From assembly GCA_013368315.1 (NCBI GenBank), contig JAACJM010000126.1:62001-126000 (forward strand): 64,000 nucleotides of DNA. The letters run 5' to 3'. The position numbers were made by a program, and so were the translations under genes. The notes under the pieces are model-generated. The model saw only the letters and a list, made by a program, of their open reading frames with translations. It had not been told where the DNA came from and ran no database searches. Source of the stretch: Tetrapyrgos nigripes (Eukaryota > Basidiomycota > Agaricomycetes > Agaricales > Campanellaceae). Shown in pieces: positions 22,142 through 32,936 of this stretch (position 1 is its first letter; each line of letters starts with the position of its first letter).

Positions 22142-22975
22142 TCCGCATATTTTGATTTCCGAACGCTTTGCTCTTCACCTCGGAACCCATCTCGTCTCGA
22201 AATATGCACATATAGACAAGGTGTTTGTGGAGATTGAGCGGTTGAGGTGGAGTAGGATTCCTATTGGTGATGGGAAGGATGATCATCAGGTTCAGGAACA
22301 GGACCACGCGCACTTTTTGGAGGGATGGAGAGGAGAAAAGGGTTCTCCAAGTCGAAGTCGATGCGTCCAAAGGGAAGGATACCCTTATCGTCAAAGTCAC
22401 CGCTCGTCTCAAAGACCTCATCCTCAAATCCACCGGATCCGCCTTTGACAACTTTATCTGAGACGAATACACCACTCTCGTCGAAGTGAACGATCTGATC
22501 TTTTCTACCTCTGTCGATCTCAGCTATACGTTCAACTCGTTTGAGATTTCGCCTCCTAAAGATGAGAAAAAACTCGAATTTGTGATTCCCGGACCTGGAC
22601 CCGACTCGGAGATTCCGAGTGGAGGGGTATGGGATACTGGAGTTCCTAAACAAGCTTGACAAGTAAACTAGAGACGTTTGAAAAGGATGATAGTGCAAGT
22701 GTGCAGGCGACGCTTTACAAGATGGCGCAAAAGATTATAGCGGATAATGCAGGGGTTCAAGAGGTTAGTTATTCGTTACCGAATAAACATTATGAAGTAT
22801 ATTGTGGTGGATAATATGACGCCGAAGGAGACGGAGGTGTTTGCTGAATTTGTTCCTCTGGCTGCACCGAGTGGGTTGATTTGTGCTACGCCTGTTAGGA
22901 GGATGTGGTGGAGGGAAGGATTAGAAGCTCGTACGTAACACGTATTTGTATCTTCACGCCTTTCTCAGATCAAGC
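22142..22975 (+). pseudogene. Broken, inverted copy of urate oxidase
   Basis: Plus-strand copy of roughly the last two thirds of the urate oxidase gene at 18557-19564, starting near codon 110 (ISERFALHLGTHLVSKYAHI) and running past the stop into the copied 3' flank (ACGTATTTGTATCT). Lesions seen: a frame change in the variable loop after RLRWSRIP; an in-frame TGA at 22459-22461 where the intact gene has CGA (FIRDEYT); stops and a frame change near 22655-22680; and a small deletion before the end. The catalytic N-terminal third is missing. It cannot make a working enzyme. Confidence 0.9.
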
Positions 22976-23994
22976 TCAAGGATTGTACATATAGAATTAG
23001 ATTCTCTTTAGTAACCACCGTACTTCAAGAAGGCGACGCGCGACCGTGACGCAGACTCGGAACTTCAAGCTTCAAGCTTCATGTATCCAGTCAGGACTCA
23101 GTACTTTGCAAGACGTAGTATAGTAGTGGTAGTAGTACTGACTCGGAAGAAGGCCAACGAACATGTACATTGTACAAGTATGCAGAACAGAATTAAACAT
23201 CAGTGGTACTGACATTGGTACCCAGAGCATACTTAAAAGTATAAAGTATAAAGTATTCGTTATAACTTGTGGTGGTCGCCATTAAAGCTTGAAGCTCGAA
23301 GTTGCGTTGCAATTGTAGCCAAAAGCCCGGGAAGGTTCTTCATCGTTAGTTTCGTCCTTAGCGTTAGTTTAATCATTCTCAGTATCGGTATCGGTATTGG
23401 TATCGATATCAAAAGTCAGACTCAGTCAGCAGAGTCAACTCAACTATTGGCCAACGCCTTCAAGTTTGTCACTGTCAGACAGGAATTCGAATAAAAGGCT
23501 ACAAAACAATAATATGTATTGTTTGCATCGCAATTGCATCGTAAAGCAAAGCAGGGAGATAAGCAATGAGGTAAACAAGACCAGGATAAGAGTAGTATGA
23601 TACAAAGTAGTTAACCAAGTAACCAAGTAACCGTCGCAGCAGTAACAGGCCAGAGTCAGAGTAAAAAGAAAAGAGAACGAGTAAAGTTGAAGAGTTCAAA
23701 AGTTGAGGAGTTTAGTAGGGAGAACAAGGAAACGTTAGGGTTACTATGATACAGTTGTCAGAGGCGATACGAGCCTGGAGATGTAGAGATATAGACAATG
23801 GAGACAATGAAGAATAGAGGATAGAAATATAGAGAATAGACAGCAAGTCCAAGTCCGAGTCCAATCAAGAACCGGTGCGGGAAGGCATTAGTAGAGTCTA
23901 GTAGTGTAAAGTGTATGGTTTTGATGTCGTGATTATGCGTATACGTTGTGAAAGACAGAAAGATGTTGTGTTGTATTGTATGGATCGTCGTCCC
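22976..23994. other. Duplicated flank and spacer
   Basis: From about 23030 this is the start of segmental copy B (match to 19900 onward). The stretch 23230-23440 is absent from copy A and has a GGTATCGGTATTGGTATCG run. No gene seen. Confidence 0.5.
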
Positions 23995-25475
23995 CTAGAC
24001 ACGTCTTCTCCAGTTTCCCGAAGCTGAAGCCGAAGTCGAAGCCTTCTTCGTTTGCTGGGTCTTCGTAGCAGCGGAAGCAGGAGCAGCAGGCTTCGCACCA
24101 CCCAACATCACTCCACCAGTCATAACCCCCGTCTGTCCACCTTGGTAGGTGTACTTGGTCACGTCGATTTTGGACTTGTTGATCATGACCGGAGAGGGCT
24201 TGGCCTTTAGTGCAGCTGGAGCTGCCGCTTTGGCTGACGCGTTGGCGGCGATAGGCGAGGCCCAGTCCCTACGTCTCTGGGTACGGGTGCCAAAGACAGA
24301 GACAGAGGTAGGAACTTTGGCCTGGAGGAATGGAGTACCGAATGCATTGGAGCATGCCTTGACTTCGGGTTTAACGTCAACGGGAGAAGACGACACTGAA
24401 GACACGGACGAAACACCATCTGAGCGGGAAGAGAAAGTCGAAGACGTGGTAGACTCGGTGTCAGAGTCACCGTCAGCGTCAGACTCAGAATCGGTGGAAT
24501 AGGCGTCGTCAGAGGTCGTTGAGGAGGTAGGAGAGGAGGGCTCTAAAGCCATGGTACAGGCAAAGTTGGAGGGAGTGGAAGGTGTGATGTGAAGGGTGGG
24601 TTTTGAGGCGGACTCTGCAGATGCAGAGGGAGCTTGTGCTTGCTTCCTGGCTCTAGCAGAGTGGAGCATGGCTTGGAGTTTTGAGGTAGTCGTGGATGAA
24701 GGAGCAACGGCGGATGCTTTGGCTGCGGACTAGAAGAAGAAGAGGTATGTGTTAGATACATTACTCGAAAGAAGTAAGAAGAGAAGAAAACAACTCACAG
24801 CATCCTCACTCCAAACCGTGATAGTTTCCCTCATATTAGGGACTCCAACACGGATACATCCCTTCATAACAAACACATACAGATCCTTTCCTCCACTCAA
24901 CGCACCAACCCATGATTCCCAGCTCATACCGAGACTGAGACATGCGGCGTAGAGAGGTGGGATGGGAAGAGCGTGTGGAGATAGGTGGAGAGTGAAGGGA
25001 GCAAAGGCTCCTTCGTTAAGGTTGAAGAGAACTGCGAGGTTGGCTTGAAGTGCCAATTGGAGCTGAGCGACAGTGATAGCCGGGTGGGTGAAGATGAGAG
25101 GACGAGTGAGGAGGTTGATGAGTTGAGTGAGGGTAGAAGACATGTTGGCTAAGGCTACAAAAGATAAAGTTGTCGTTGTCGTGATTGGTCTATGTATATC
25201 GCACTGCGAATAGTAGAGACGTAACTGCAACAAAAAAGTCAATAAAAATAATAATAATAATAAACGGCTTTGACATACCAGAGAGGTTAAAGCGTAGAAG
25301 CGTAGAATGCGTTGGAAGTCGTAGAACAGAAAGCAGAAGCCAAGAGGCGATGGGGAAGTCTAGAAAATTGTCAACCATTTTATACGATTTGGCGTAAGCG
25401 GAGAACAATGGCGAACTTGAAGGACCGCGGTCACTTTGTTTGGACACTTTGTTTGGTCCTTGTTCAGTTTTCGTA
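23030..25475. repeat. Segmental duplication, copy B
   Basis: Second copy of the block at 19900-22140, direct orientation, carrying BTG-like copy B. The match ends within GGTCCTTGTTCAGTTTT near 25470; at the equivalent point in copy A the inverted urate oxidase fragment begins. Confidence 0.85.
23995..25143 (-). CDS. BTG/Tob-like (anti-proliferative domain) protein, copy B
   Basis: Two exons on the minus strand (25143-24799, 24729-23995) give 359 residues, nearly identical to copy A. Differences include one Thr missing at the N-terminus (MSSTLTQ), Ala for Glu at the exon 1 end (WSEDA), and small in-frame losses in the Ser/Ala/Thr-rich tail. All indels keep the frame, which suggests both copies are under selection or that the duplication is very recent. 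Same domain reading as copy A: residues 1-115 BTG/Tob-like, then an acidic Ser-rich region, then the conserved tail TKYTYQGGQTGVMTGG. Function by family only. Confidence 0.7.
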
Positions 25476-26713
25476 CAACAATGTGCCTACTCTCAGTCTG
25501 GGCGCTCTTTCCCTTATTGTTCTTACAAACTGCGTGGTTGGCCTATTCAGTTGGCAAAGAACAAGGACAATAAGGATTTGGACTCGGTACATATATGACA
25601 GCGGGAGTACTTCAGTCAAGTCATTCGCGTGAATTCGCATTTTAATGGTTGGCTTCTTGCTGGTCTGAAGACTTGTTGCAAGTACAAGGTCCAGTCAAGA
25701 TGTAACGAATACTTTACTTACGAGTCAAGTTACGACGACCTTCTCTGCGAGCTGTCACTACTCCGGATTCCGTGAACTTTACACGCGCTTTGGAAACAGT
25801 ACAATATAAGAGGATAGTTCTATGCTGGCTCAAGTGGAGTCAGAGAGGAGCGGTCTGGAGGAGGTGGAGGGTTTATTACCTGGAGACTCGGGGAAGCATC
25901 GCCGACCGTGAAGTGCCCGACGTGGTTGGGCAGCACGTGATCTCGACAAGACGCGACGCGTCGCGTTCAAGCGGAATCGGACATCTGATAAAAGTAGTAA
26001 TAGTCAAGGACACCGTTATACCTTGGAATCAAACTGTTAAGTACACGTCCTATTATAATACAGCTCCTGATCTTTTCTGGCCAAAAGTCAACTGCATCTG
26101 ACCTCAGTACTGGTGCGGTATACCTGTCCTCGTATTCATACTGGTTCATCTGGAAGCCTGTATGGTCCCGGATGGGTACGGGTACAGCAGTAATACTGCC
26201 AGTTACATGGTCACATTTGGGTCATAGTGCTCCGGCTGGGGGTTGTGCTTGTCGCTATGATAGCTTTCTGAAAGCTTAAGGTTTTCACTTGCCTTTGTCG
26301 GTGAGTCACCGACATCTGAACAACAGTGCATCCCAAGTTCACAGGAACGATGAAAACCTGGTGAAAAGAGCTGAAAATTTAAAATTTAGAGAAAAGCCGT
26401 CGCCGTTGGTGCAGCGTGCTTGGCCGACCAGTATCATGATACCATACTAACCCGTACAGTGCTGAGCGCAGTCCCGTTTTTTTTTGTCCAAAACTTGCTC
26501 TACGGTTCCTGTATATAACTGTATGGGTCTTGGGTACTGGGACGGCGCGAAGTCCTAGAGTCTAGACTGCGCCAACTCCATCTCAAATCTAAACCTGCCA
26601 AGGGGGTAATATTGAATATATTGAATATATCTACCCCCTCGCCCCAGACAAATCCCAGTGAACCAATTCTACACAAAAGGCATGAAGGGGGGCTATGAGG
26701 TTCGGACTTGGTG
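25476..26713. other. Gene-poor region after the duplication
   Basis: No supportable gene. It includes an imperfect inverted pair CCTTATTGTTCTT / AAGAACAAGGACAATAAGG near 25512-25580, a short AGGGGGTA...TACCCCCT hairpin at 26601-26639, and a stretch at about 26505-26565 (GGGTACTGGGACGGCGCG) similar to the end of the element at 53410-53637. Confidence 0.45.
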
Positions 26714-27103
26714 TGGAGCCGGCTTAATTCGAGGTTGTCTGGTCTTCAACCAGGGATTCCTTGCTTTTGGTCAGACGTATGCGTGTGGATTCAGTTTTGG
26801 TATTTTTGTTTGTACAGTCTGAGGTTTTTGGGTTACGATCTCTTGGGGTAAATGGTCAAGTACGTATACCAAATATTAGTTTCGACAATGGATTTGTCGA
26901 GTGATCATCACAAGTTGAACGACAGCTACGGAGTCTTCATTAGAGGGTCTACCACTAGCTACATTTTAATTTCTCGCTGTCGTGTATTGCCCCTTGCTGG
27001 GAAATTGACAAAAAATCTCGGATCGCGACGAGAACTGCATGGGATAGTGGCAAAAGGGGATTAGAATTGCGATCTCTGAGGGGAACGTGGCGTGGCGGTC
27101 TCC
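26714..27103 (+). repeat. Orphan copy of the lectin gene's stop codon and 3' flank
   Basis: The sequence from GGCTTAATTCGAGGTTGTCT onward follows 32204-32500, the stop codon and 3' flank of the helical-ricin gene, through AACCAGGGATTCCTTGCT, GGTTACGATCTCTTGG and AAAAGGGGATTAGAATT. Copies differ by substitutions and one insertion of about 70 bp here. No lectin coding sequence precedes it, so only the tail survives. Confidence 0.75.
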
Positions 27104-27945
27104 TCTTACGATTCCGATCAGTATTTGTGCTTGATGGTAAACCACTTCGTTGTGACTGATCCTAGTTGTAGTATATAGCATTGAGTCCACCTATACCCAC
27201 TGTACACTCTTCTAGGTGAGAATGAGAACAATTTTGAATGAAACTAGCAGCCTAAACGCTTAAGAGCCAATGTGTTGCGTCGCGACCGGTCTCTGGGACA
27301 AAAGATCGGCATAAAACATATTCTTAGTAGTCTCAATTGTTGCTAGAAGGTGCTTAATTCGCGTTGAATGAGGTCATGTAGAGCGTGGTATAGATGTACA
27401 TGTACATAGTGGTCCTGCACATCTATGATAGAGAGTAGAGTCGCTTTGTCTAGTTAGAGTTGAGCGACGGTCGTTACACGAACGGATTTATTTTGCTTAT
27501 TGGGGCAGAATTGTCTAGATGGTAATGAAGCTGGTACAGGTTCAATGCAGACAGCTTTTGAAAGATAGTGACAGAACATGCAGGCAAATACTCGCAGCGC
27601 GACGAATGGAGTCGGCGACAGTTATGGTTGTAGGTGAAGGAAAGGTGAAGGAAAGGTGGAGAGTAATGGAACCGTTCCCACTCGGAGCTGCCCGTCAAAA
27701 TTCAAACTCCTGTCGGCCATGGCGGCATGGTGTCATTCGGTGGAACGCTCAAGATAAAGATAAGATTTTTGTTGGAGGGAGCGGATAGTACCTTAGAGAG
27801 GAGTCCTTGAAACCGATCAGCGATAGCCTGCAAGAACCACAGTGACGTTTTTCGTTGTTGACAATGGCTATTCCAAACAGTCTCAGAGATATGACTATAT
27901 ATGGCTGGTGGGAAAAGTCTGGAAATAACACGCCAAATCCTAAAG
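27104..27945. other. Intergenic region
   Basis: No gene can be supported. The short open frames on both strands are unrecognised. Contains a short direct repeat GGTGAAGGAAAGGTGAAGGA near 27632-27655. Confidence 0.4.
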
Positions 27946-28328
27946 GCAGTGTTGTGGTTAAGCCTTAAGCCTTAATTAACTTAAGGCCTTAAATAATTAA
28001 CAATTTAAGCCCTAAAATCATCAGATTTTCACCTTAAGGCTTAATTAAGACTTAGTTATTTGACTGTGACCCTGCATTTGGGGAGTCTGGGCTTCAAAAT
28101 AATACCATATGTCTTATTACAGGTGCACACATGGTCAGATGAGAGGATGGAAGATCACATAGCTTTGGAGTACCAGGAGAAAGCTTTGATAGTGAAGAAG
28201 TGTAGACAATTTTTTGTTAGTCCACCCTTAACTTGCCCTTAACTTGCACTTAATTAAGAACCATTATTAACTATTTAAGCCCTAACTTGTCTGAGTGGTC
28301 TTAATTAAGGCCTTAACCACAACACTGC
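27946..28328. mobile_element. MITE-like inverted-repeat element, 383 bp
   Basis: Terminal inverted repeats GCAGTGTTGTGGTTAAG (27946 on) and CTTAACCACAACACTGC (to 28328), extended by AT-rich TTAATTAA/CCTTAAGG-type sequence on both sides. The interior has no long open frame. The flanks carry TAAAG on the left (27941-27945) and CTAAAGG a few bases outside the right end, so a target duplication is possible but not exact. Size and structure fit a non-autonomous DNA transposon (MITE), perhaps hAT-related. Confidence 0.65.
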
Positions 28329-28876
28329 AGGCTAAAGGAGCGGTTCAGCAACTTGAATGAACCTCTGCGACATTCATTTTCGACATCGTGAATGTTGCAT
28401 TGGCCCCTCCCTTCTATTCACCTATAACGTCTGTTCAACTTTTTGCATGCCAAGCCCATGCATTGAGACTTCTCGCTTAAACTGCACGCGCCTGCTAAAC
28501 GCCGCTTCCATCTTTTTTTAAATATCGCCAGGTCTTTAACCAAATGTAAGTACTTGCGTTCATTTTGCGGCTTTCTTGCCGAGTGTTCGATTTTCGCAAT
28601 ACTTTCCCAATGCCTCTGAAGTGAAGTTTGGTTTTGAACGACTCTAGGAACGATTTTTCAATTAATATGTCTTGAACAGTATTCCAATGTAACTGCCTGC
28701 GGATTTCTATGTTCTTGGCAGGTTTTGGTTCTGAAGACAAAAGAAGCAAAAACATATCTCTATGCACTGGCAGCTGGTGCACATAAATGTCGAGACTCAG
28801 GTGAGAAATCGCACTACCTCTCTCCCTTCGTCTCCTCTCTGAGCTCAACAGCCAGTTCTATCTACTCAAATTCAAC
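28329..28876. other. Upstream region of the helical-ricin gene
   Basis: Likely promoter and 5' leader. No clean TATA box close to the start. The MITE-like element ends about 550 bases before the ATG. Confidence 0.4.
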
Positions 28877-31800
28877 ATGGCGTTTATCTATCCAGGTCAT
28901 TGACTGTTGCTTCGATTTTACTCTTGACTCGCTGCTCACTTCCTTCTGTGCCTTCGCGTTCGCTTCTCGTTCTCTATGCCTCATCCTTGTGCCGTTGTTT
29001 ACCGCACACTCCCTTCAATTTTTGAATTCATCCCATTTCCACTCACCACCATCCACAGACAACGTCAACCGCGCCAATCGCCTCCAAACCCTCGTCACCG
29101 GGATCGCCAACCTGCACAACATAATCACCAACATCGACACTGCTATCGATAATGTGAAAATTCAGGTTGAACAGCAGTTGAATATTTTTCTGAAGCAGCA
29201 GGGTGTGGATAATGCGGATAAGCTGGTGGCCAAATTGCCCTTGAGCGATGAGATTAGGCGGCAGTATCAGGAAGTGAGTGATCAGGTCGGCGACTTACCC
29301 GAATTGCTGATAAATGAGGTAATACTCTAGATGGTTGACTTCAACAAACAATTTGCAGATGTACGTACGATTCTGCCCTCTGTTCTACCTACCATGCTTA
29401 CATTTCTCTCTCATACTTTATAGGATTTTTCCTCGGTCTTCCGCAAGTCTCGTTCTCGACTATCCGTATGGATTCCAAAAGTCTGAAACGAACCATTCTC
29501 TTTTACAGAGATTGCCTCCATTTGCGTAGGCTTCGCAGGGACTTATAAACTCGGTACGTATACGCCAACAGGCCGTCTGGCATGCCCAGTGTTCTATTTC
29601 CGAAAACTATTCATTGTTTCTTCAAACGGTATAGCTCTCAATCTCTCAATCACCCAATTCAGCAAACAGGTTGAAAGTATGCGGGTTATCAAGACTTATA
29701 CCAGAGCGTACAAGACTATGCTCAATGGTAAGTAAGGATTTACTTACTTAGCTTTCGAGTATGCATATGCATTCGTTCTGATTTTATCTACTTATTACAG
29801 ATTTTAAAGCTGGCCAAGCAGGTGAGCGTTGTCTCATCAAGAATTTACATCCTTTTACTGGGCTATCCACGCACTATGTTCACCATTCTCCTTTACTATG
29901 CAGCGATGGACAAAGCTGACGAAGGATTCCAGGCTTTGGTCGGTAAGTGACTATCATAATATCTCATGACTCGTTATTATCATGTCGGACTGATCGAATC
30001 ATATCTTGGTCTACTATCCAATCATCTAATATCTACCTACAGAAGTCTTCGAGGAACTCAGCATCTTCAGGCGTGTCCTCGTTGTAATTAGAAGCTTTAT
30101 GGAAGCCCTCGCCACTGTTGGATTGACAATCGATACTATTATGCTGATCGTTGCAGCTGCTAATGAGGCAGAGCAGTAAGTGGCATCTCGATGCACATTT
30201 TGATTTTGTCACAGGCTATTGGAATCAAGGATTTGAGGTTATGCATGAATCTGATTTTTTTAAATTTCTTTTTTTTTGGTACTAGGAAACCCAAACTCAT
30301 CGACGCCATTCATCAATGCCAAGTTTGGCGACTTGCTGTCAACTATGTTCTTGTCCAAGCAGAAAACCTGCAAGCCAATTTTGCTACTCTCCAAAATTTC
30401 GCTTTGACTGCGAATCTCCATACGTCGACAGATCTGGCAAATGATCCGGCGTTCCAAGAGGTACATAAAGCTCAAATTTCTTCTTTTCACTGTGTCCTAT
30501 CTATGCATGATGCGTGCTACATGCTAAACAAAACGTTCCGGTTCTGTTACACAGGAAGCCTACGTCTCCGCTACAATCCTCGCCAAAGACGACGCCGTCA
30601 TCGATCTCGTTGATCTCGAAACAAAATTGGAAGCTGGTGATGGAAGTCACTACGCTGATGATGATTTATCCTTGGATGAAGTTGTCAAGGAGGCATCGAC
30701 TATTGTGATTAAGGGCGTTATTCCTGATGGGACTTATACTATTGTGAGCGCTCAAGGAGACCTCGTGTGGGATTTGCTTGGGTTTGGTCAGACGCCTGGG
30801 ACGAAGATTAGTGGTGAGTATTGTTTGATTTTGAGATTTGCAAGATCCCAAGATTATCACTCACCCGATTTTTCAGGCTACCATCCCAACGGCGGAAGCA
30901 ACCAGAAGGTCTGTGTCTACTGTAGACACCTTTTGGTAAATTTGGCTCATGGTGATGTGTATTCGTTCCGCAGTGGACTCTCACCGCAACTGGGGGTGCA
31001 GTCTACACGATCCAGAGCAACGTCTCCTCCAACCCTGTGACTTACGTCTCTCATAAGCAAATTTCCGCATCTTCGGATTTGGTCATTCAAGCAGATACAA
31101 ACGTAGACGAGTGGGTTATCGAGAGATTGGAACAGAATAAAATGGTTGGAGGGACTTGGTAGTAAGTCATTGTTTAGGCTCTAGTTTTTCCGGCGTTCCT
31201 ACGGCGGGTGTTACTGGTGCGAAACTTACTTCCTTGGTCTCTATCAGTATTCGAAATATTATCGCAAGTTCAGATGACGATAAGGGCATCGCTGGGAAAT
31301 ACCTTGATATGAAAGGCGGAGCTAGCGCCGACGAGACTCCGGTACGTTCCATTTCTTTCCCATTTTCCTGCTTTTCGATTGCAAGTAGCTAACTCGACTC
31401 GTACTCAAACCAGATCATTTTTAATAAGCTGGACATTTTCGGCACACTCAAACAGCAATGGCGTTTCGATCCTCTCATTGCAAACGGCACGTACAAGATT
31501 GTCAACGTGCAGACGGGTACAGTGTGGGACTTGTTTGATCTTGGTGATTTTGCGGGGAATCCGATTCAGGGTAGGTAAACTGCATCTCGGGGCCCTGATG
31601 CTTTCCTTGCTGATACGGTATATCTACTATTTCGCTCACCAGGATTTCATGATAATGGGGGAGATAATCAGAAAGTGAGCGCGCCGTTATACACTGACAC
31701 TGCCAGTGACACCACTTGCAAATATTCATTTCTTTCTAGTGGATCATTACGCAAACCGGTCCTGCTGTTTACTCCATCAAAAGCAAAGTCGGACCAGCGA

Positions 31801-32210
31801 CAATATATGCCTCTCATGTGCAGACAACTCCTAGTACCACCATTCCATCCTCGGTTCTCCAGGCCAACACCGCTCAAGATACCTGGTTCATTGAACCTGG
31901 AACCGAAGCTGGGCAGTATTAGTGAGTTTTGTGCAGGATTATTTGCTCTGATCCATACTCCAATAATCGTGAACTCCAGCATCAGGACGACCTTGAACTC
32001 TACCAATGACCCGAGCGGAGTTTTTGCTGACAGGGTATTGGATTTGGCGAACGCTAGCTCTGCTGATAACAATCAGGTATGTAGTTCCTTGCGAGATATC
32101 ACTGATCAACAAGCTGACTCGACGTTGCCACCAATATGTTGCAGATCATTCTCTGGACCGTCAATAAACCAGCCACCCCGAATCAGCAATGGAAATTTGT
32201 GCCAGCTTAA
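28877..32210 (+). CDS. Helical N-domain plus ricin-B-type beta-trefoil lectin
   Basis: Many short exons from ATG 28877 (exon 1 28877-28895, exon 2 29059-29318) to TAA 32208-32210 give about 660 residues. The first ~330 are almost all helix: LVTGIANLHNIITNI, QVESMRVIKTYTRAY, FRRVLVVIRSFMEAL and a hydrophobic LTIDTIMLIVAAANEA. The C-terminal half is a repeated lectin fold with QxW-type motifs: PDGTYTIVSAQGDLVWDLL...NQKWTL, KQQWRF, GTYKIVNVQTGTVWDLF...NQKWII and NQQWKF. These are typical of fungal ricin-B lectins that bind sugars. No signal peptide, so it may be cytosolic like other mushroom lectins. The helical part is not recognised; a defence or membrane-active role is conjecture. Joins around 29418-29530 (DFSSVFRKSRSRLS to IASICVGFAG) are uncertain. 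Confidence 0.75.
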
Positions 32211-32933
32211 TTCGAGGTTGTCTGGTCTTCAACCAGGGGTTCCTTGCTACTACGCACGCGTCTGCGTCTGGATTCAATTTTGGTATTTTCGTATGTAAAG
32301 TCTTGGGTTTTGGGTTACGATCTCTTGGTGTAAATAGTCATGTAAATATTAGTTTGAGAATGCACAGCGGGCTTCTCGCTGTCGGAAATCGTTCCGTGGG
32401 AATGGGGAATTGAGGAATAAGTATATCGGACTAAGATGAGAACTGCATGGCAAAAAGGGGATTAGAATTACTATCTCAGGGAGTGGCGGTCTCTTCAACC
32501 CACTCTTCCGAGTCTGCCCTAGCTTCACCGGAGGGAATCGGGACGATAATCTGAGCCTATCTTTTGCTTACTTAACGGAGACTCCTCTTGCATCCGAACC
32601 ACCACCTCCGCAACCTTTCTGGTCTTATTCCCAAAATAACTGGACTGGAAAATATTCTGGCTATTTTTGGCCGCATTTTTACGCTCCGGAAAGCCCCAAA
32701 GTCCGACTAGCGTGTATCACTACTGCAAATCAACTCAGATCAAGTCGAAAATAGCAGCTGCTATACTACCTATACTACCTCGTACTTAGACTCACCGAGC
32801 CTACGCATCTCCTCATTTGGAACGCTCGAAGAATATGCCTGGAATTCTTGCATTCTGAAACGTCTTTTCCGAGGTCTTCGTATAGTCCATGTCGTATAAA
32901 TACGCCTCTTTTTTCAGCTATTCCACTGCAGCT
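32211..32933. other. Lectin 3' flank and oxalate decarboxylase promoter
   Basis: The first 290 bases are the flank that is duplicated at 26714-27103. The second half carries the promoter of the next gene. No gene inside. Confidence 0.55.
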
Positions 32934-32936
32934 ATG
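32895..32936 (+). promoter_or_regulatory. TATA box of the oxalate decarboxylase gene
   Basis: TATAAATA at 32895-32902, 39 bases before the ATG at 32934. The ATG at 32889 lies upstream of it, which supports the downstream start. Confidence 0.55.

Noticed and set aside
21912..22475. Minus-strand frame of 187 codons opposite the urate oxidase pseudogene
   Set aside because: It is a shadow of the broken uricase copy plus the BTG leader, with no recognisable sequence of its own.
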